Assembly (NCBI GenBank): GCA_905212515.1
Contig: CAJMEU010000010.1
Location: 1-31,130, forward strand
DNA from: an uncultured Oscillospiraceae bacterium
GTDB lineage: Bacteria > Bacillota > Clostridia > Oscillospirales > Ruminococcaceae
Reading direction: 5' to 3'
Length of the DNA: 31,130 bases
Shown: in pieces, positions 15,211-22,621 of the stretch
Numbering within the stretch: position 1 is the first letter of the stretch
Layout: every line of letters begins with the position of its first letter
Made by a program: the position numbers and the translations under genes
Notes under the pieces: generated by a model
Told to the model about the DNA's origin: nothing
Databases searched by the model: none
What the model saw: the letters and a program-made list of their open reading frames with translations, nothing else

Positions 15211-16083
15211 TCAGTTGCGGGTGGTAGCCAGGAAAAACAGCGCGATGGTGCCCGGGCCGGAATGGCTGCCGATGACCGGGCCGATGTCGCCCAAAAACAC
15301 CTGGGGCACTTTGTAGTCTTTTTTCAGCCGGTCGGCCACGTACTGGGCGTCGGCCTTGCTGTCACCATGGCTGATGAACATAGTCTGCCGCTCGGGGTGC
15401 ACGGCGGTCTTGCCCGCGTGCTCCACCAGGGCGTCCAGGCTTTGGCGGCGGCCGCGCACTTTCTCCCGCGGGATCAGATGGCCCTCGTCGTCCACATGCA
15501 GCACGGGCTTGATGTTCAGCACCGTGCCGAAGAAGGCCGCCGCGCCAGACACGCGCCCGCCCCGCTTGAGGTGGTTCAGGTCGTCCACCGTGAACCAGTG
15601 GGCCAGCTTCAGGCGGTTGTCCTCCACCCACTGGGCCACCTCTTCAATGGGTTTTCCCGCGTCGCGCTGCTGGCAGGCCAAATACACCAGCAGCCCCTCG
15701 CCCATGGACGCGGCCAGCGTGTCCACGGTGATCAGCGTGCGGCCGGGGTATTCCTCCCGCAGGTCGTCAAAGGCCACGCGGGAGGCGTTGTACGTGCCCG
15801 ACAGGCCCGAGGAAAAGGCCAGGTACAGCACGTCGTCGCCCGCGGCCAGCATGGGGCCGATGCGCGCCTTGAACACCTCGGGCGTGATCTGGCTGGTGGT
15901 GGGCATGCTGCCGCCCCGCACCTTGTCGTAAAACTGGGCCGAGGTCATCTGCGGCGCCAGCACGTCGTCGCTGTAGTCCTGCCCCTCGATGTGGTAGGTC
16001 AGGGGCAGCACGGTCACGTCCATCTGACGGATCAGCTCCGGCGTCAGGTCGGCCGTCGAGTCTGTCACGATCCTGTATTTCAT
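15211..16083 (-). CDS. DegV-family fatty-acid-binding protein
   Basis: A 290-residue cytoplasmic DegV/FakB-type protein. It begins MKYRIVTDSTADLTPELI, the family start, and has the conserved MPTTSQITPEVF, LAFSSGLSGTYNA, DTLAASMGEG, HFTVDDLNHL-like WFTVDDLNHLKRGGRVSG, and C-terminal GPVIGSHSGPGTIALFF motifs. Family members bind a fatty acid for the kinase FakA, which feeds exogenous fatty acids into phospholipid synthesis. FakA is not in this window. The ATG at 16083 follows GAGGGG at somewhat long spacing; an upstream in-frame GTG at 16104 lacks a good ribosome site. Confidence 0.94.
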   Translation of the reverse strand: MKYRIVTDSTADLTPELIRQMDVTVLPLTYHIEGQDYSDDVLAPQMTSAQFYDKVRGGSMPTTSQITPEVFKARIGPMLAAGDDVLYLAFSSGLSGTYNASRVAFDDLREEYPGRTLITVDTLAASMGEGLLVYLACQQRDAGKPIEEVAQWVEDNRLKLAHWFTVDDLNHLKRGGRVSGAAAFFGTVLNIKPVLHVDDEGHLIPREKVRGRRQSLDALVEHAGKTAVHPERQTMFISHGDSKADAQYVADRLKKDYKVPQVFLGDIGPVIGSHSGPGTIALFFLATTRN

Positions 16084-16119
16084 AGGTCTGTATTCCCCTC
16101 TCACAGTTCAGTTTTCCTT

Positions 16120-16148
16120 ATTATACCACAAACTCTCGCATTTGAACA
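16120..16148 (-). promoter_or_regulatory. degV promoter
   Basis: Minus-strand TATAAT (16125-16120) with the extended TGG before it, and a weak TGTTCA (16148-16143) at 17 bp. It lies about 37 bases before the degV start. Confidence 0.6.
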
Positions 16149-16219
16149 GTAAAACCGCCCCAGCCGCCGGCGAGCCCGGCCGCCGAAGGGCGCGCCCATT
16201 TTTTGCCAGCGACCCACAC

Positions 16220-16249
16220 TTGCCTTTTACGCCCGCCTTCTGCTATACT
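16220..16249 (+). promoter_or_regulatory. Promoter of the 223-residue lipoprotein
   Basis: TTGCCT (16220-16225) and TATACT (16244-16249) are 18 bp apart, with TGC before the -10. The ribosome site AGGAGG (16286-16291) and the ATG follow within 50 bases. Confidence 0.68.
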
Positions 16250-16296
16250 GGCGGTAAGCGAAATCCGCGAATTTTGTCTGTTTTTAGGAGGAACTC

Positions 16297-16968
16297 ATGA
16301 AAAAGATTCTTGCGGGCGCCTTGTGCGCCCTGTTCGCCTTCTCCCTGGCGGCTTGCGGCGGCGCGCCGTCCGGCGCCTCTTCTTCCGCCTCGGCCGCCCC
16401 CGCGGCGCCCGCCTCCCTGTCGGAAAGCGCGCCCCCGGCCAGCTCCGCCAGCATCCCCGCCTCCTCCAGCGAGGCGCCCCCGCCGGCCAGCACCTCCGGC
16501 GAGGAGAGCACGCCGGTGCCCCGCACCATCGGCGAGGACGGCGCCGTCACCTTCGGCGGCCTGCATCTGCAGGTGGACCCGGCCTTTTCCATCCGGGAAG
16601 ACGATTCCTCCCTGGTGATCGTGTTCGAGGATCAGCAGTCCCTGCTGACGATTACGGCCACCAAGGGCATGGAGCTGGAGGAGGGCTCGGCACTGGCGGG
16701 CGTACTGCCCGCGGTGTTGGTGCAAAGCTATGTCTCCGCTTTTGAAAACGTGAGCAGCGAACAGACCTTCGACACCGAGGTGGCCGGCGTGACCGCCAAG
16801 GCCGCCACCTTCCTTGGGGAGATGAAAGGCGAATGGGCCAATTGCAGTATCGTGGCCTTTGAATCCGGCAGCTATGTCTACGGCCTTTTCTTCAGCGAGC
16901 GCTCGCCCGCCGAATCCCACGTGGACGATTACGGCGCCGTGCTGGAAAGCCTCTCCCTGGAGGCGTGA
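16297..16968 (+). CDS. Uncharacterised lipoprotein
   Basis: A 223-residue secreted lipoprotein. The signal peptide MKKILAGALCALFAFSLAAC ends in lipobox LAAC with Cys20. An Ala/Ser/Pro/Glu-rich flexible linker spans about residues 21-75. The rest is a compact domain of about 145 residues with alternating hydrophobic strands (SSLVIVFEDQQSLLTITATKG, KGEWANCSIVAFESGSYVYG) that I do not recognise; it resembles small beta-rich domains that follow linkers in Firmicutes lipoproteins. No catalytic motif is visible. It has its own promoter and AGGAGG site and ends at a terminator shared with the convergent Nudix gene, so it is probably monocistronic. Confidence 0.85.
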   Translation: MKKILAGALCALFAFSLAACGGAPSGASSSASAAPAAPASLSESAPPASSASIPASSSEAPPPASTSGEESTPVPRTIGEDGAVTFGGLHLQVDPAFSIREDDSSLVIVFEDQQSLLTITATKGMELEEGSALAGVLPAVLVQSYVSAFENVSSEQTFDTEVAGVTAKAATFLGEMKGEWANCSIVAFESGSYVYGLFFSERSPAESHVDDYGAVLESLSLEA

Positions 16969-16992
16969 CACCCGCCCCATTCATTAAAAAAT

Positions 16993-17021
16993 GCCCGGCT
17001 GTCCCAAACGGACGGCCGGGC
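16993..17021. terminator. Bidirectional terminator
   Basis: GCCCGGCTGTCC (16993-17004) pairs with GGACGGCCGGGC (17010-17021) with one G-U pair, flanked by A6 and T5. It sits between the convergent lipoprotein and Nudix genes. Confidence 0.82.
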
Positions 17022-17087
17022 GCTTTTTGTTCTGACTGCCCTGGGCGGGGCCGGCCCCCGTGGCCGAAGGGCGGCCCGCGGTTGTTT

Positions 17088-17471
17088 TCACTCCCCCATC
17101 AGGCGCCGCACCAGTCCCTCGTCGGCCGGGCAGAAGGGGTATGGGCCCAGGTCGGCCCGGCGCACCCAGGCGATGGCTTCGTGCACCGTGCACACCGGGC
17201 TGCCGGCCGTGATGCGGCCGGTGAAAAAGGTGAAGGCGATCTCCCGCTCGGGATAGGCGTAGGTGAACCGGTCGTACACGCCGTCCAGGGCGATGTCCAC
17301 GGCCAGCTCCTCGCGGCACTCGCGCGCCACGCAGGCCTCCTCGCTTTCCCCCGGCTCCACCTTGCCGCCGGGGAACTCCCACAGGCCGCCGCAGCTGCCG
17401 CCCGGCCCCCGCCGGCAGATCAGCAGCTCGCCCGCCCCATTGCGCAGGATGGCCGCCGTTACATGCAGCAT
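17088..17471 (-). CDS. Nudix hydrolase, MutT / 8-oxo-dGTP diphosphatase type
   Basis: A 127-residue Nudix protein. The Nudix box starts at Gly36 (GKVEPGESEEACVARECREE), with the metal-binding Glu residues of REcrEE at 51-55; the usual glycine after it is replaced (LAVD). The short length and the entry LHVTAAILRNGAGELLICRR resemble MutT-like enzymes that clear oxidised nucleotides, and FFTGRITAGSP followed by HEAIAWVRRADL is typical of that group. The exact substrate is not provable from sequence. The start lies just downstream of a G-rich stretch (GGGGGGGAAGCCC), an acceptable ribosome site. Confidence 0.9.
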   Translation of the reverse strand: MLHVTAAILRNGAGELLICRRGPGGSCGGLWEFPGGKVEPGESEEACVARECREELAVDIALDGVYDRFTYAYPEREIAFTFFTGRITAGSPVCTVHEAIAWVRRADLGPYPFCPADEGLVRRLMGE

Positions 17472-17626
17472 GGGCTTCCCCCCCCCTTTTCCCCTTCATC
17501 ATACGCCGCCCGCCGGCCTTTGGCAAGAGGGGGACCGGCGATTTTTGTGCGCCTATCAACGACATTTTCGTTCTTCCCGCAAAAAGACGGAAAAAGAAGG
17601 GGAAGCGCTTGTTTTTTGGTGAAAAA

Positions 17627-17662
17627 TTGCCAATGGCCCCGGCAAAAGAACTATGGTATCAT
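17627..17662 (+). promoter_or_regulatory. Possible symporter promoter
   Basis: The 283-base gap before the symporter holds TTGCCA (17627-17632) and two candidate -10 boxes, TATGGT (17652-17657) and TATCAT (17657-17662). Spacing is long (19 or more). A clear AAGGAGGG site lies before the ATG. Nothing else was recognised in the gap. Confidence 0.35.
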
Positions 17663-17754
17663 AACAAGTACACTTCCCTTTCCCCGTCCCCCATGGGCGC
17701 GGCAGGGAATGTGCATATATCAAAGACAAATTTCAAAGAAGGAGGGACCCTCGC

Positions 17755-19083
17755 ATGCAGCAAAACCAATGGGCAAGCCGCCTGGGCTTTGTGCTGGCTA
17801 CCGCCGGCGCGGCCATCGGCTTGGGCAACCTGTGGAAATTCCCCTATCTGATGGGCAAAAACGGCGGCTTTTATTTTCTGGTGATCTATTTGGTATTCGT
17901 GCTGGTACTGGGCGTCCCTGTGATGATGGTGGAGATGAGCCTGGGCCGCCACACCGGCCACGATCCCGTGCTCAGTTATAAGGAAGTGCACCCCAAGGCG
18001 GGCATCGTGGGCGTGTGCGGCGTGCTGGCCGCCTTTGTCATCCTCAGCTATTACAGCGTCATCGGCGGCTGGATCCTCAAGTACATCTTCAGCTATGCCA
18101 CCAGCTTTTCCGCGCCGGCGGACTTCGGCGCCTTCATCGCCAGCGGGCCCGAGACGGTGCTCTGGCATTTCCTCTTCATCGGCGTCACGGTGCTGGTTTG
18201 CCTAAAAGGCGTGGCGGGCATTGAAAAGGCCAGCAAATTCATGATGCCCTGCCTGTTCGTGCTGCTGGTGGTCACCATTGCGCGCAGCGTCACCCTGCCG
18301 GGCGCGGGCCAGGGGCTGGCGTTCATGTTCACGCCCAACGCGGCGGGCTTCAGCTTGTCCAGCGTGTCGGCGGCGCTGGGGCAGGTGTTCTACTCCCTCA
18401 GCCTGTGCATGGGCATCACCATCACCTACGGCAGCTATTTGAAAAAAGGCGAGAATATCTTCTCCAGCTGCGGCAGCGTGGCTGTGATGGACACGCTGAT
18501 GGCCGTGCTGGCGGGCATCGCCATTTTCCCGGCCGTGTTCGCCTTCGGCCTGCAGCCGGATTCGGGCCCCAGCCTGATCTTCAGCACGCTGCCCAAGGTG
18601 TTCGGCAGCCTGCGGGGCGGGCCGGTGTTCGCCCTGGCGTTTTTTGCCCTGGTGTTTTTTGCGGCCGTCACCAGCGCCATCGCGCTGCTGGAGGTGCCCG
18701 TCAGCTACGCCATGGACAGCTGGGGCCTCTCCCGCAGAAAGGCCACGCTGCTGATGGGCGGCGCGGTGTTCCTGTTGGGCGTGCCCAGCGCACTGGCCTT
18801 CGGGCCCCTGGCCGGTTTTGCCCCGGCGGGGTACAATTTCTTTGATCTCATGGGCCTTTTGACGGACAACATCCTGCTGCCCCTGGGCGGCATCCTGATG
18901 TGCTGGTTCATCGGCTGGAAGTGGAAGCCGCAGCTCCTGGCGTGGGAGATCGAGGACGGCTGCCCCAAATTCGGCCGCGTGGCCAAGGTGTGGATCGGCT
19001 GCATCCGCTTCCTGGTGCCAGTGATGATCCTCATCGTCACGGTGACGGGATTCATGGGTATTTTTGAAAAGCTGGCCGCGTGA
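17755..19083 (+). CDS. Sodium-dependent transporter, SNF/NSS family
   Basis: A 442-residue multi-span membrane protein of the neurotransmitter:sodium symporter family. TM1 has the family signature SRLGFVLATAGAAIGLGNLW followed by KFPY, with the unwound-helix glycines and Asn that bind sodium and substrate. TM3 has the Tyr pair in ILSYYSVIGGW, and TM6 has the GQVFYSLSLCMGITITYGSY stretch. About 11 hydrophobic segments are visible, the usual number for bacterial members, which mostly import amino acids. The substrate is not predictable. AAGGAGGG precedes the ATG. The gene is followed at once by the hairpin array and then a terminator, so the array would be part of its 3' untranslated RNA. Confidence 0.95.
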   Translation: MQQNQWASRLGFVLATAGAAIGLGNLWKFPYLMGKNGGFYFLVIYLVFVLVLGVPVMMVEMSLGRHTGHDPVLSYKEVHPKAGIVGVCGVLAAFVILSYYSVIGGWILKYIFSYATSFSAPADFGAFIASGPETVLWHFLFIGVTVLVCLKGVAGIEKASKFMMPCLFVLLVVTIARSVTLPGAGQGLAFMFTPNAAGFSLSSVSAALGQVFYSLSLCMGITITYGSYLKKGENIFSSCGSVAVMDTLMAVLAGIAIFPAVFAFGLQPDSGPSLIFSTLPKVFGSLRGGPVFALAFFALVFFAAVTSAIALLEVPVSYAMDSWGLSRRKATLLMGGAVFLLGVPSALAFGPLAGFAPAGYNFFDLMGLLTDNILLPLGGILMCWFIGWKWKPQLLAWEIEDGCPKFGRVAKVWIGCIRFLVPVMILIVTVTGFMGIFEKLAA

Positions 19084-19134
19084 TCAAAAGGCGCAGCCTC
19101 CTTCGGCGCGCCCGCGCGGAAAGGCATCGCCCCT

Positions 19135-19483
19135 GAAAAGGCACTTTTCGCGCACAGCTTCATCAAGCGTGCTTGCGGGCCAAAAGCATGGCCCACATTT
19201 TGCCGCGAAGCGGCAAAACCGCACAGCTCGACAACCACAAAAGGGTTCTGCGGTTTCGTTTACGAAGTGCCGGCGAACGCCGGCAAGCAGACGGCCGCGC
19301 AAGCGGCCCTCGGTTTCACGAAGTGAAACGCCGCGCCTCATCCTGCGCGGCAAGGGCGGCGGTTGTGAGCAAGGCCCCGGCAAATGAAATTTGCCGGGTG
19401 CGAACAAGGGCCGCCGCGGTGCGGCGGGCCAGCCGTCTGTCCGCTTTCGCGCAGCGAAATGCCGCGCAAAATGATGCGTGGCA
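19135..19483 (+). repeat. Array of consecutive short-loop hairpins
   Basis: In 350 bases I count about a dozen adjacent inverted repeats, mostly with 3-4 base loops. Examples: GAAAAG-gca-CTTTTC (19135), TTTTGCCGC-gaa-GCGGCAAAA (19198-19218), TGCCGGC-gaac-GCCGGCA (19268-19285), GGCCGC-gcaa-GCGGCC (19293-19308), GTTTCAC-gaa-GTGAAAC (19313-19329), GCCGCGC-N8-GCGCGGC (19330-19351), CCCGGCAAAT-gaa-ATTTGCCGGG (19376-19398), TTTCGC-gca-GCGAAA (19445-19459) and TGCCGCGCA-N6-TGCGTGGCA (19460-19483). The second half is related in sequence to the array at 24160-24420. There is no credible coding frame. The strand is given for the symporter transcript that would carry it. Confidence 0.85.
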
Positions 19484-19520
19484 AGGACACGGCCCAGCGG
19501 TTTTGGATGGATAGAGCATG

Positions 19521-19560
19521 AAAAAATCCCGGTGATCCGTCAGGATCACCGGGATTTTTT
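19521..19560. terminator. Terminator closing the hairpin array
   Basis: A perfect 18-bp stem (19521-19538 with 19543-19560, loop GTCA), with A6 before and T6 after. It shares the core CCCGGTGATCC with the terminator at 13343 but has the loop in reverse-complement orientation. Confidence 0.92.
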
Positions 19561-19792
19561 AAGTACGCTGGCCGCCAAAAGCGTCCGCCAAACCGATATT
19601 TTTTGCGCAAACGCGCTTTTCGGGACTTCTTGATTGGTTTTTCCCGCAGTCTCCCGCTGTTTTATCGCGCAAAATCGGCCGGCGCATGCCTCGGCCCGCG
19701 GGAACAGACGAAAAATCGCCGTGAAAATTGAGGCGTCCCACCGCTTTTAAGGTCTGCACAAAAGCAAAACAGGTGAAATATGCTATCCAAAA

Positions 19793-19829
19793 GTGCCGAA
19801 TGGCTGAAAATAAACGCCATTTTCGGCAC
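19793..19829. other. Isolated hairpin in a gene-free stretch
   Basis: Between 19561 and 19891 I see no gene. The stretch is less GC-rich than its surroundings and holds one long hairpin: GTGCCGAATGGC (19793-19804) against GCCATTTTCGGCAC (19816-19829), with a two-T bulge. Its function is unknown. Confidence 0.45.
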
Positions 19830-19891
19830 CTCCCAGCGAAAGACCGCGCTGAATTTCTTTCAAAACGCGATAATTTTTTCAAAAAACCATG

Positions 19892-19932
19892 AAAAAAGCA
19901 GCTTTTTACGCTAAAAAAAAGCTGCTTTTTTT
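19892..19932. terminator. Bidirectional terminator
   Basis: AAAAAAGCAGC (19892-19902) pairs with GCTGCTTTTTT (19921-19931), and the T5/A8 loop arms can extend the stem. It lies 50 bases beyond the stop of the cyclophilin-like lipoprotein gene. Confidence 0.78.
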
Positions 19933-19981
19933 CTTCGTTTTACGGCGGCCTCCTGGCACAGGGGGCGCTGCGCCCAGCCCG

Positions 19982-20488
19982 TCATTCCACCAGCGACAGC
20001 GTCACCGTGACCCCGTCTGCGCCCAGCAGCCCCGCCAATTCCTCCGGGGAAAGCCCGTCGATATGGCCCAGCCTCGTGTAGGCCCAGGTATTCCGGCCAT
20101 AAAACAGCACCAGGGAATCCCCCTGATACAAAACGATATCCCCCGGCGCCGCGTCCAGCTGTACGTCGTCCCGGGCGATGCTTTGGGGCAGGGCCCCCAC
20201 TTGTTCAAAGCCGCCGTAACGCTCCATCCGCACGGTCACCGGCCCCTGCGCCGCCAGCCCGGCCAGGGCGTCCGCGGCGGCGTTGTCCTCCCAGGTCACC
20301 GCAACGGCTGTGCCGTCGACCGATAAGGCCAGCGCCCCTTTCACGCCGTCCCCGCCCTCTTCGGCAAGCCGGGGCGTTTTCGCCGCCGGCGGGGCGGCAG
20401 CGGCGGCCGGGCCCGATGGGGCCGGGCCGTCCGCGCAGCCCGCGGCCAGCAGGGCCAGCGCCAGCAGGCCCAGGAATCCTTTTTTCAT
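19982..20488 (-). CDS. Lipoprotein with cyclophilin-like domain
   Basis: A 168-residue lipoprotein. The signal peptide MKKGFLGLLALALLAAGC gives lipidated Cys18, followed by a short Ala/Pro linker. The domain from about residue 50 has the pattern of the bacterial cyclophilin-like fold family (COG2164/DUF-type): LSVDGTAVAVTWEDNAAADAL, LPQSIARDD, PGDIVLYQGDSLVLFYGRNTW and TRLGHI. Despite the fold, prolyl isomerase activity is not established for this family. Its start overlaps the stop of the alpha/beta hydrolase gene (ATGA), so the two are translationally coupled. Proteins of this type often sit beside flavodoxin-like and hydrolase genes, as here. Confidence 0.83.
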   Translation of the reverse strand: MKKGFLGLLALALLAAGCADGPAPSGPAAAAAPPAAKTPRLAEEGGDGVKGALALSVDGTAVAVTWEDNAAADALAGLAAQGPVTVRMERYGGFEQVGALPQSIARDDVQLDAAPGDIVLYQGDSLVLFYGRNTWAYTRLGHIDGLSPEELAGLLGADGVTVTLSLVE

Positions 20489-21459
20489 GCCAGATGCTCC
20501 CGCAAAAAGTCTGTGATCCGGTCAAAGGGGATGATCTCCGTCCTGTCATACAGGTCGGTGTGCACCGCGCCGGGAACCAGCAGCAGCTCTTTGTTGTCCC
20601 CGGTCAATTTCTGGAACGCGTCCTTGCTGAAATAGCAGGAATGGGCCTTTTCGCCGTGCACCAGCAGCACGGCGCTGCGAATCTCGCCGATGTACTGCAA
20701 AAGGGGCATGTTCAAAAAAGACAGGGCCGAGGTCACGTTCCAGCCTCCGTTGGAATTCAGCGACCGCTTGTGGTACCCGCGGCCCGTCTTATAATAATCG
20801 TAATAATCTTTTACATAAAAGGGCGCGTTTTCCGGCAGCGGGTCCGCCACGCCGCCGGCCCGGGCGTATTCCCCGCTTTTGTAATCGGCCGTGCGCTGTG
20901 CGTTCATGGCCCGGCGCTTTTCGTCGCGGGCCTGCGCGCTGTCCTCGGCGTCGAAATACCCGTTGGCATGGACGCGGGCCATGTCGTACATGGTGACGGC
21001 CACCGTCGTCTTCACGCGCGTGTCCACCGCCGCCGCGTTCAGGGCCATGCCGCCCCACCCGCAGATGCCGATGATGCCGATTTTCTCCGCGTCCACCTCC
21101 TGCCGGAGGGACAAGAAATCCACGGCCGCCTGGAAGTCCTCGGTGTTGAGATCCGGCGAGGCCACAAAGCGCGGCCAGCCGCCGCTTTCACCGGTGAACG
21201 AGGGATCGAAGGCAAGGGCAGCAAAGCCCCGCCCGGCCAGCGTCTGGGCGTACAGGCCGGCCGCCTGCTCCTTGACAGCGCCGAAGGGGCCGCTCACCGC
21301 CAGGGCGGGCAGTTTTCCCCGCGCGTCTTTCGGCCGGTAAAGGTCGGCTGCCAGGGTGATGCCGTACCGGTTGTGGAAAGTGACCTTCCGGTGGTCCACC
21401 TGTGCACTTTGGGGGAAGGTTTTATCCCACTCCGTCCCCAGTTGCAATTTTTCTTCCAT
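20485..21459 (-). CDS. Alpha/beta hydrolase
   Basis: A 324-residue alpha/beta-hydrolase of the dienelactone-hydrolase-like group. Oxyanion region PALAVSGPFGAVKEQ, strand and turn AFDPSFTGESGG, nucleophile elbow GICGWGGMA with Cys133 in the nucleophile position (as in dienelactone hydrolase, where Ser is replaced by Cys), and a C-terminal His in PGAVHTDLYD near residue 300. No signal peptide. Substrate unknown. Two ATGs are possible (21465 and 21459); the second has the better spacing to GGGGGA. It starts 13 bp after the flavoprotein gene and overlaps the lipoprotein gene, so all three form one operon. Confidence 0.9.
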   Translation of the reverse strand: MEEKLQLGTEWDKTFPQSAQVDHRKVTFHNRYGITLAADLYRPKDARGKLPALAVSGPFGAVKEQAAGLYAQTLAGRGFAALAFDPSFTGESGGWPRFVASPDLNTEDFQAAVDFLSLRQEVDAEKIGIIGICGWGGMALNAAAVDTRVKTTVAVTMYDMARVHANGYFDAEDSAQARDEKRRAMNAQRTADYKSGEYARAGGVADPLPENAPFYVKDYYDYYKTGRGYHKRSLNSNGGWNVTSALSFLNMPLLQYIGEIRSAVLLVHGEKAHSCYFSKDAFQKLTGDNKELLLVPGAVHTDLYDRTEIIPFDRITDFLREHLA

Positions 21460-21472
21460 ATGCATTTCCCCC

Positions 21473-22015
21473 TTACCGGATCGCCGCGCCCAGGCGGTAG
21501 GCTTCCTGCAGCGCCGGATGGCCGTCCATCTCGCCCGGGCCGCTGACGCCGCCGGCAAACACCGTGCCCGCCAGCGCCGCCTTGCCGAAGCAGTCCACCC
21601 AGCCCTGCAGCCCGCTGACGGCTTTTTCCGGCACCTCCGCGCCGTCCTCGGCCGCCGCCGTCAGCAGGTAGACCTGCCGGAAGGCGTAGTCGGACGCGAA
21701 CAGCGGGTTGGCCCGGTCCAGCAGCGTTTTCATCTGCCCGCTCATCTCATAGTAATAAATCGGCGTGGCAAAAACCAGCACCTGCGCCCGGCCCATCTTG
21801 TCCGTGATCTGCCGCGCGTCGTCCGCGATCACGCATTGCCGCGTTCTTTGGCAGGCCAGGCACCCCTGGCAAAACGCCAGCGTTTTGTCCCGCAGCGTCA
21901 CCTGCTCCACGCTGTTGCCGGCGGCCTGCGCGCCCGCGCAGAACGCCCCGGCCAGGGCTTCGGAATTGCTGCGCGGGCGCAGGCTGGTGCTGATCACAAG
22001 AATATTTTTTGACAT
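21473..22015 (-). CDS. Iron-sulfur flavoprotein / NAD(P)H-dependent FMN reductase
   Basis: A 180-residue flavodoxin-fold protein. The FMN phosphate loop is STSLRPRSNSEAL, and FATPIYYYEMSGQMKTLLDR is the conserved flavin and dimer segment. Four cysteines, Cys49, Cys52, Cys55 and Cys61 (C-x2-C-x2-C-x5-C), match the compact 4Fe-4S motif of iron-sulfur flavoproteins, which act as electron carriers or reduce oxygen and quinones in anaerobes. The ATG at 22015 follows CAGGAGGGA. First gene of an operon divergent from merR, with a MerR-type promoter in front, so it is the likely main target of that regulator. Confidence 0.9.
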   Translation of the reverse strand: MSKNILVISTSLRPRSNSEALAGAFCAGAQAAGNSVEQVTLRDKTLAFCQGCLACQRTRQCVIADDARQITDKMGRAQVLVFATPIYYYEMSGQMKTLLDRANPLFASDYAFRQVYLLTAAAEDGAEVPEKAVSGLQGWVDCFGKAALAGTVFAGGVSGPGEMDGHPALQEAYRLGAAIR

Positions 22016-22037
22016 TGCTGTCCCTCCTGAAAATGAT

Positions 22038-22099
22038 TTGACATTTGCTTTGACCTCTGCTAAAATCGATCTTAAATCATAAAGCTGACTTTAGGTCAA
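22038..22099. promoter_or_regulatory. Divergent merR / flavoprotein control region
   Basis: Plus strand: TTGACA (22038-22043) and TAAAAT (22061-22066), 17 bp apart, drive merR. Minus strand: TTGACC (22099-22094) and TAAGAT (22074-22069) are 19 bp apart, the over-long spacer that MerR proteins correct by untwisting DNA. Within that spacer lies the dyad TAAAG-TCAG-CTTTA (near 22079-22092). The merR start point falls beside it, so binding would both activate the flavoprotein operon and limit merR. Confidence 0.72.
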
Positions 22100-22134
22100 G
22101 GCTTTTTTTAAATTTTTTATCCGGAGGAAACGCC

Positions 22135-22575
22135 ATGTATACGATCGGCCAGGTATCGGAGCTGGTGGGGCTGCCCGTTTCCACGCTGCGCTATTACGAT
22201 AAGGAGGGGCTGTTCCCGGATATGGCGCGGGTATCCGGCATCCGCCGGTTCGGCGAAAAGGAGCTGGAGGCCATCCGGGTGATCGAGTGCCTGAAGCGGT
22301 CGGGCATGGAGATCAAGGACATCAAGCAATTCATGGAATGGTGCGCCCAGGGCAGCGGCACGTATCCCCAGCGCAGGGCCCTGTTCTTAAAGCAAAAAGA
22401 GCATATGGAGGCGGAGCTTTGCCGCATGAACCGGGTGCTGGACATGCTCAAGTTCAAGTGCTGGTATTATGAGCAGGCCATCCGGGACGGGAATGAGGAC
22501 CGCCTTGCCGCCATGAAGCCGGAGGAGATGCCGCGGGACATCCGGCAGGCCTACGAGAACGCCCACCAAAAGTGA
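22135..22575 (+). CDS. MerR-family transcriptional regulator
   Basis: A 146-residue regulator. The N-terminal winged helix is MYTIGQVSELVGLPVSTLRY with YDKEGLFPDMARVSGIRRF, the standard MerR pattern, followed by LEAIRVIECLKRSGMEIKDI and a long dimerisation coiled coil (KEHMEAELCRMNRVLDMLKFK). The C-terminal YYEQAIRDGNEDRL is typical of the small-molecule or stress-responsive group; no metal-binding cysteine cluster is seen. GGAGGAAA precedes the ATG. The divergent promoter with 19-bp spacing is a good target. A perfect inverted repeat (22587-22607) lies between it and the kinase gene, without a T-run. Confidence 0.93.
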   Translation: MYTIGQVSELVGLPVSTLRYYDKEGLFPDMARVSGIRRFGEKELEAIRVIECLKRSGMEIKDIKQFMEWCAQGSGTYPQRRALFLKQKEHMEAELCRMNRVLDMLKFKCWYYEQAIRDGNEDRLAAMKPEEMPRDIRQAYENAHQK

Positions 22576-22621
22576 TCCGCGGCTGGTTGCCGGCCCTGGG
22601 CCGGCAAAAGGGAGGTGTGCC

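Noticed and set aside
19084..19550. Several 77-113 codon frames across the hairpin array on both strands
   Set aside because: Their translations repeat between the arrays (for example CSHPANEICRG-like strings) because the DNA repeats, not because a protein is conserved; no ribosome sites, and stems interrupt any sensible fold.
19559..19882. A 107-codon minus-strand frame in the gap before the cyclophilin-like gene
   Set aside because: It starts at TTG without a ribosome site, has no recognisable domain and runs through a hairpin.
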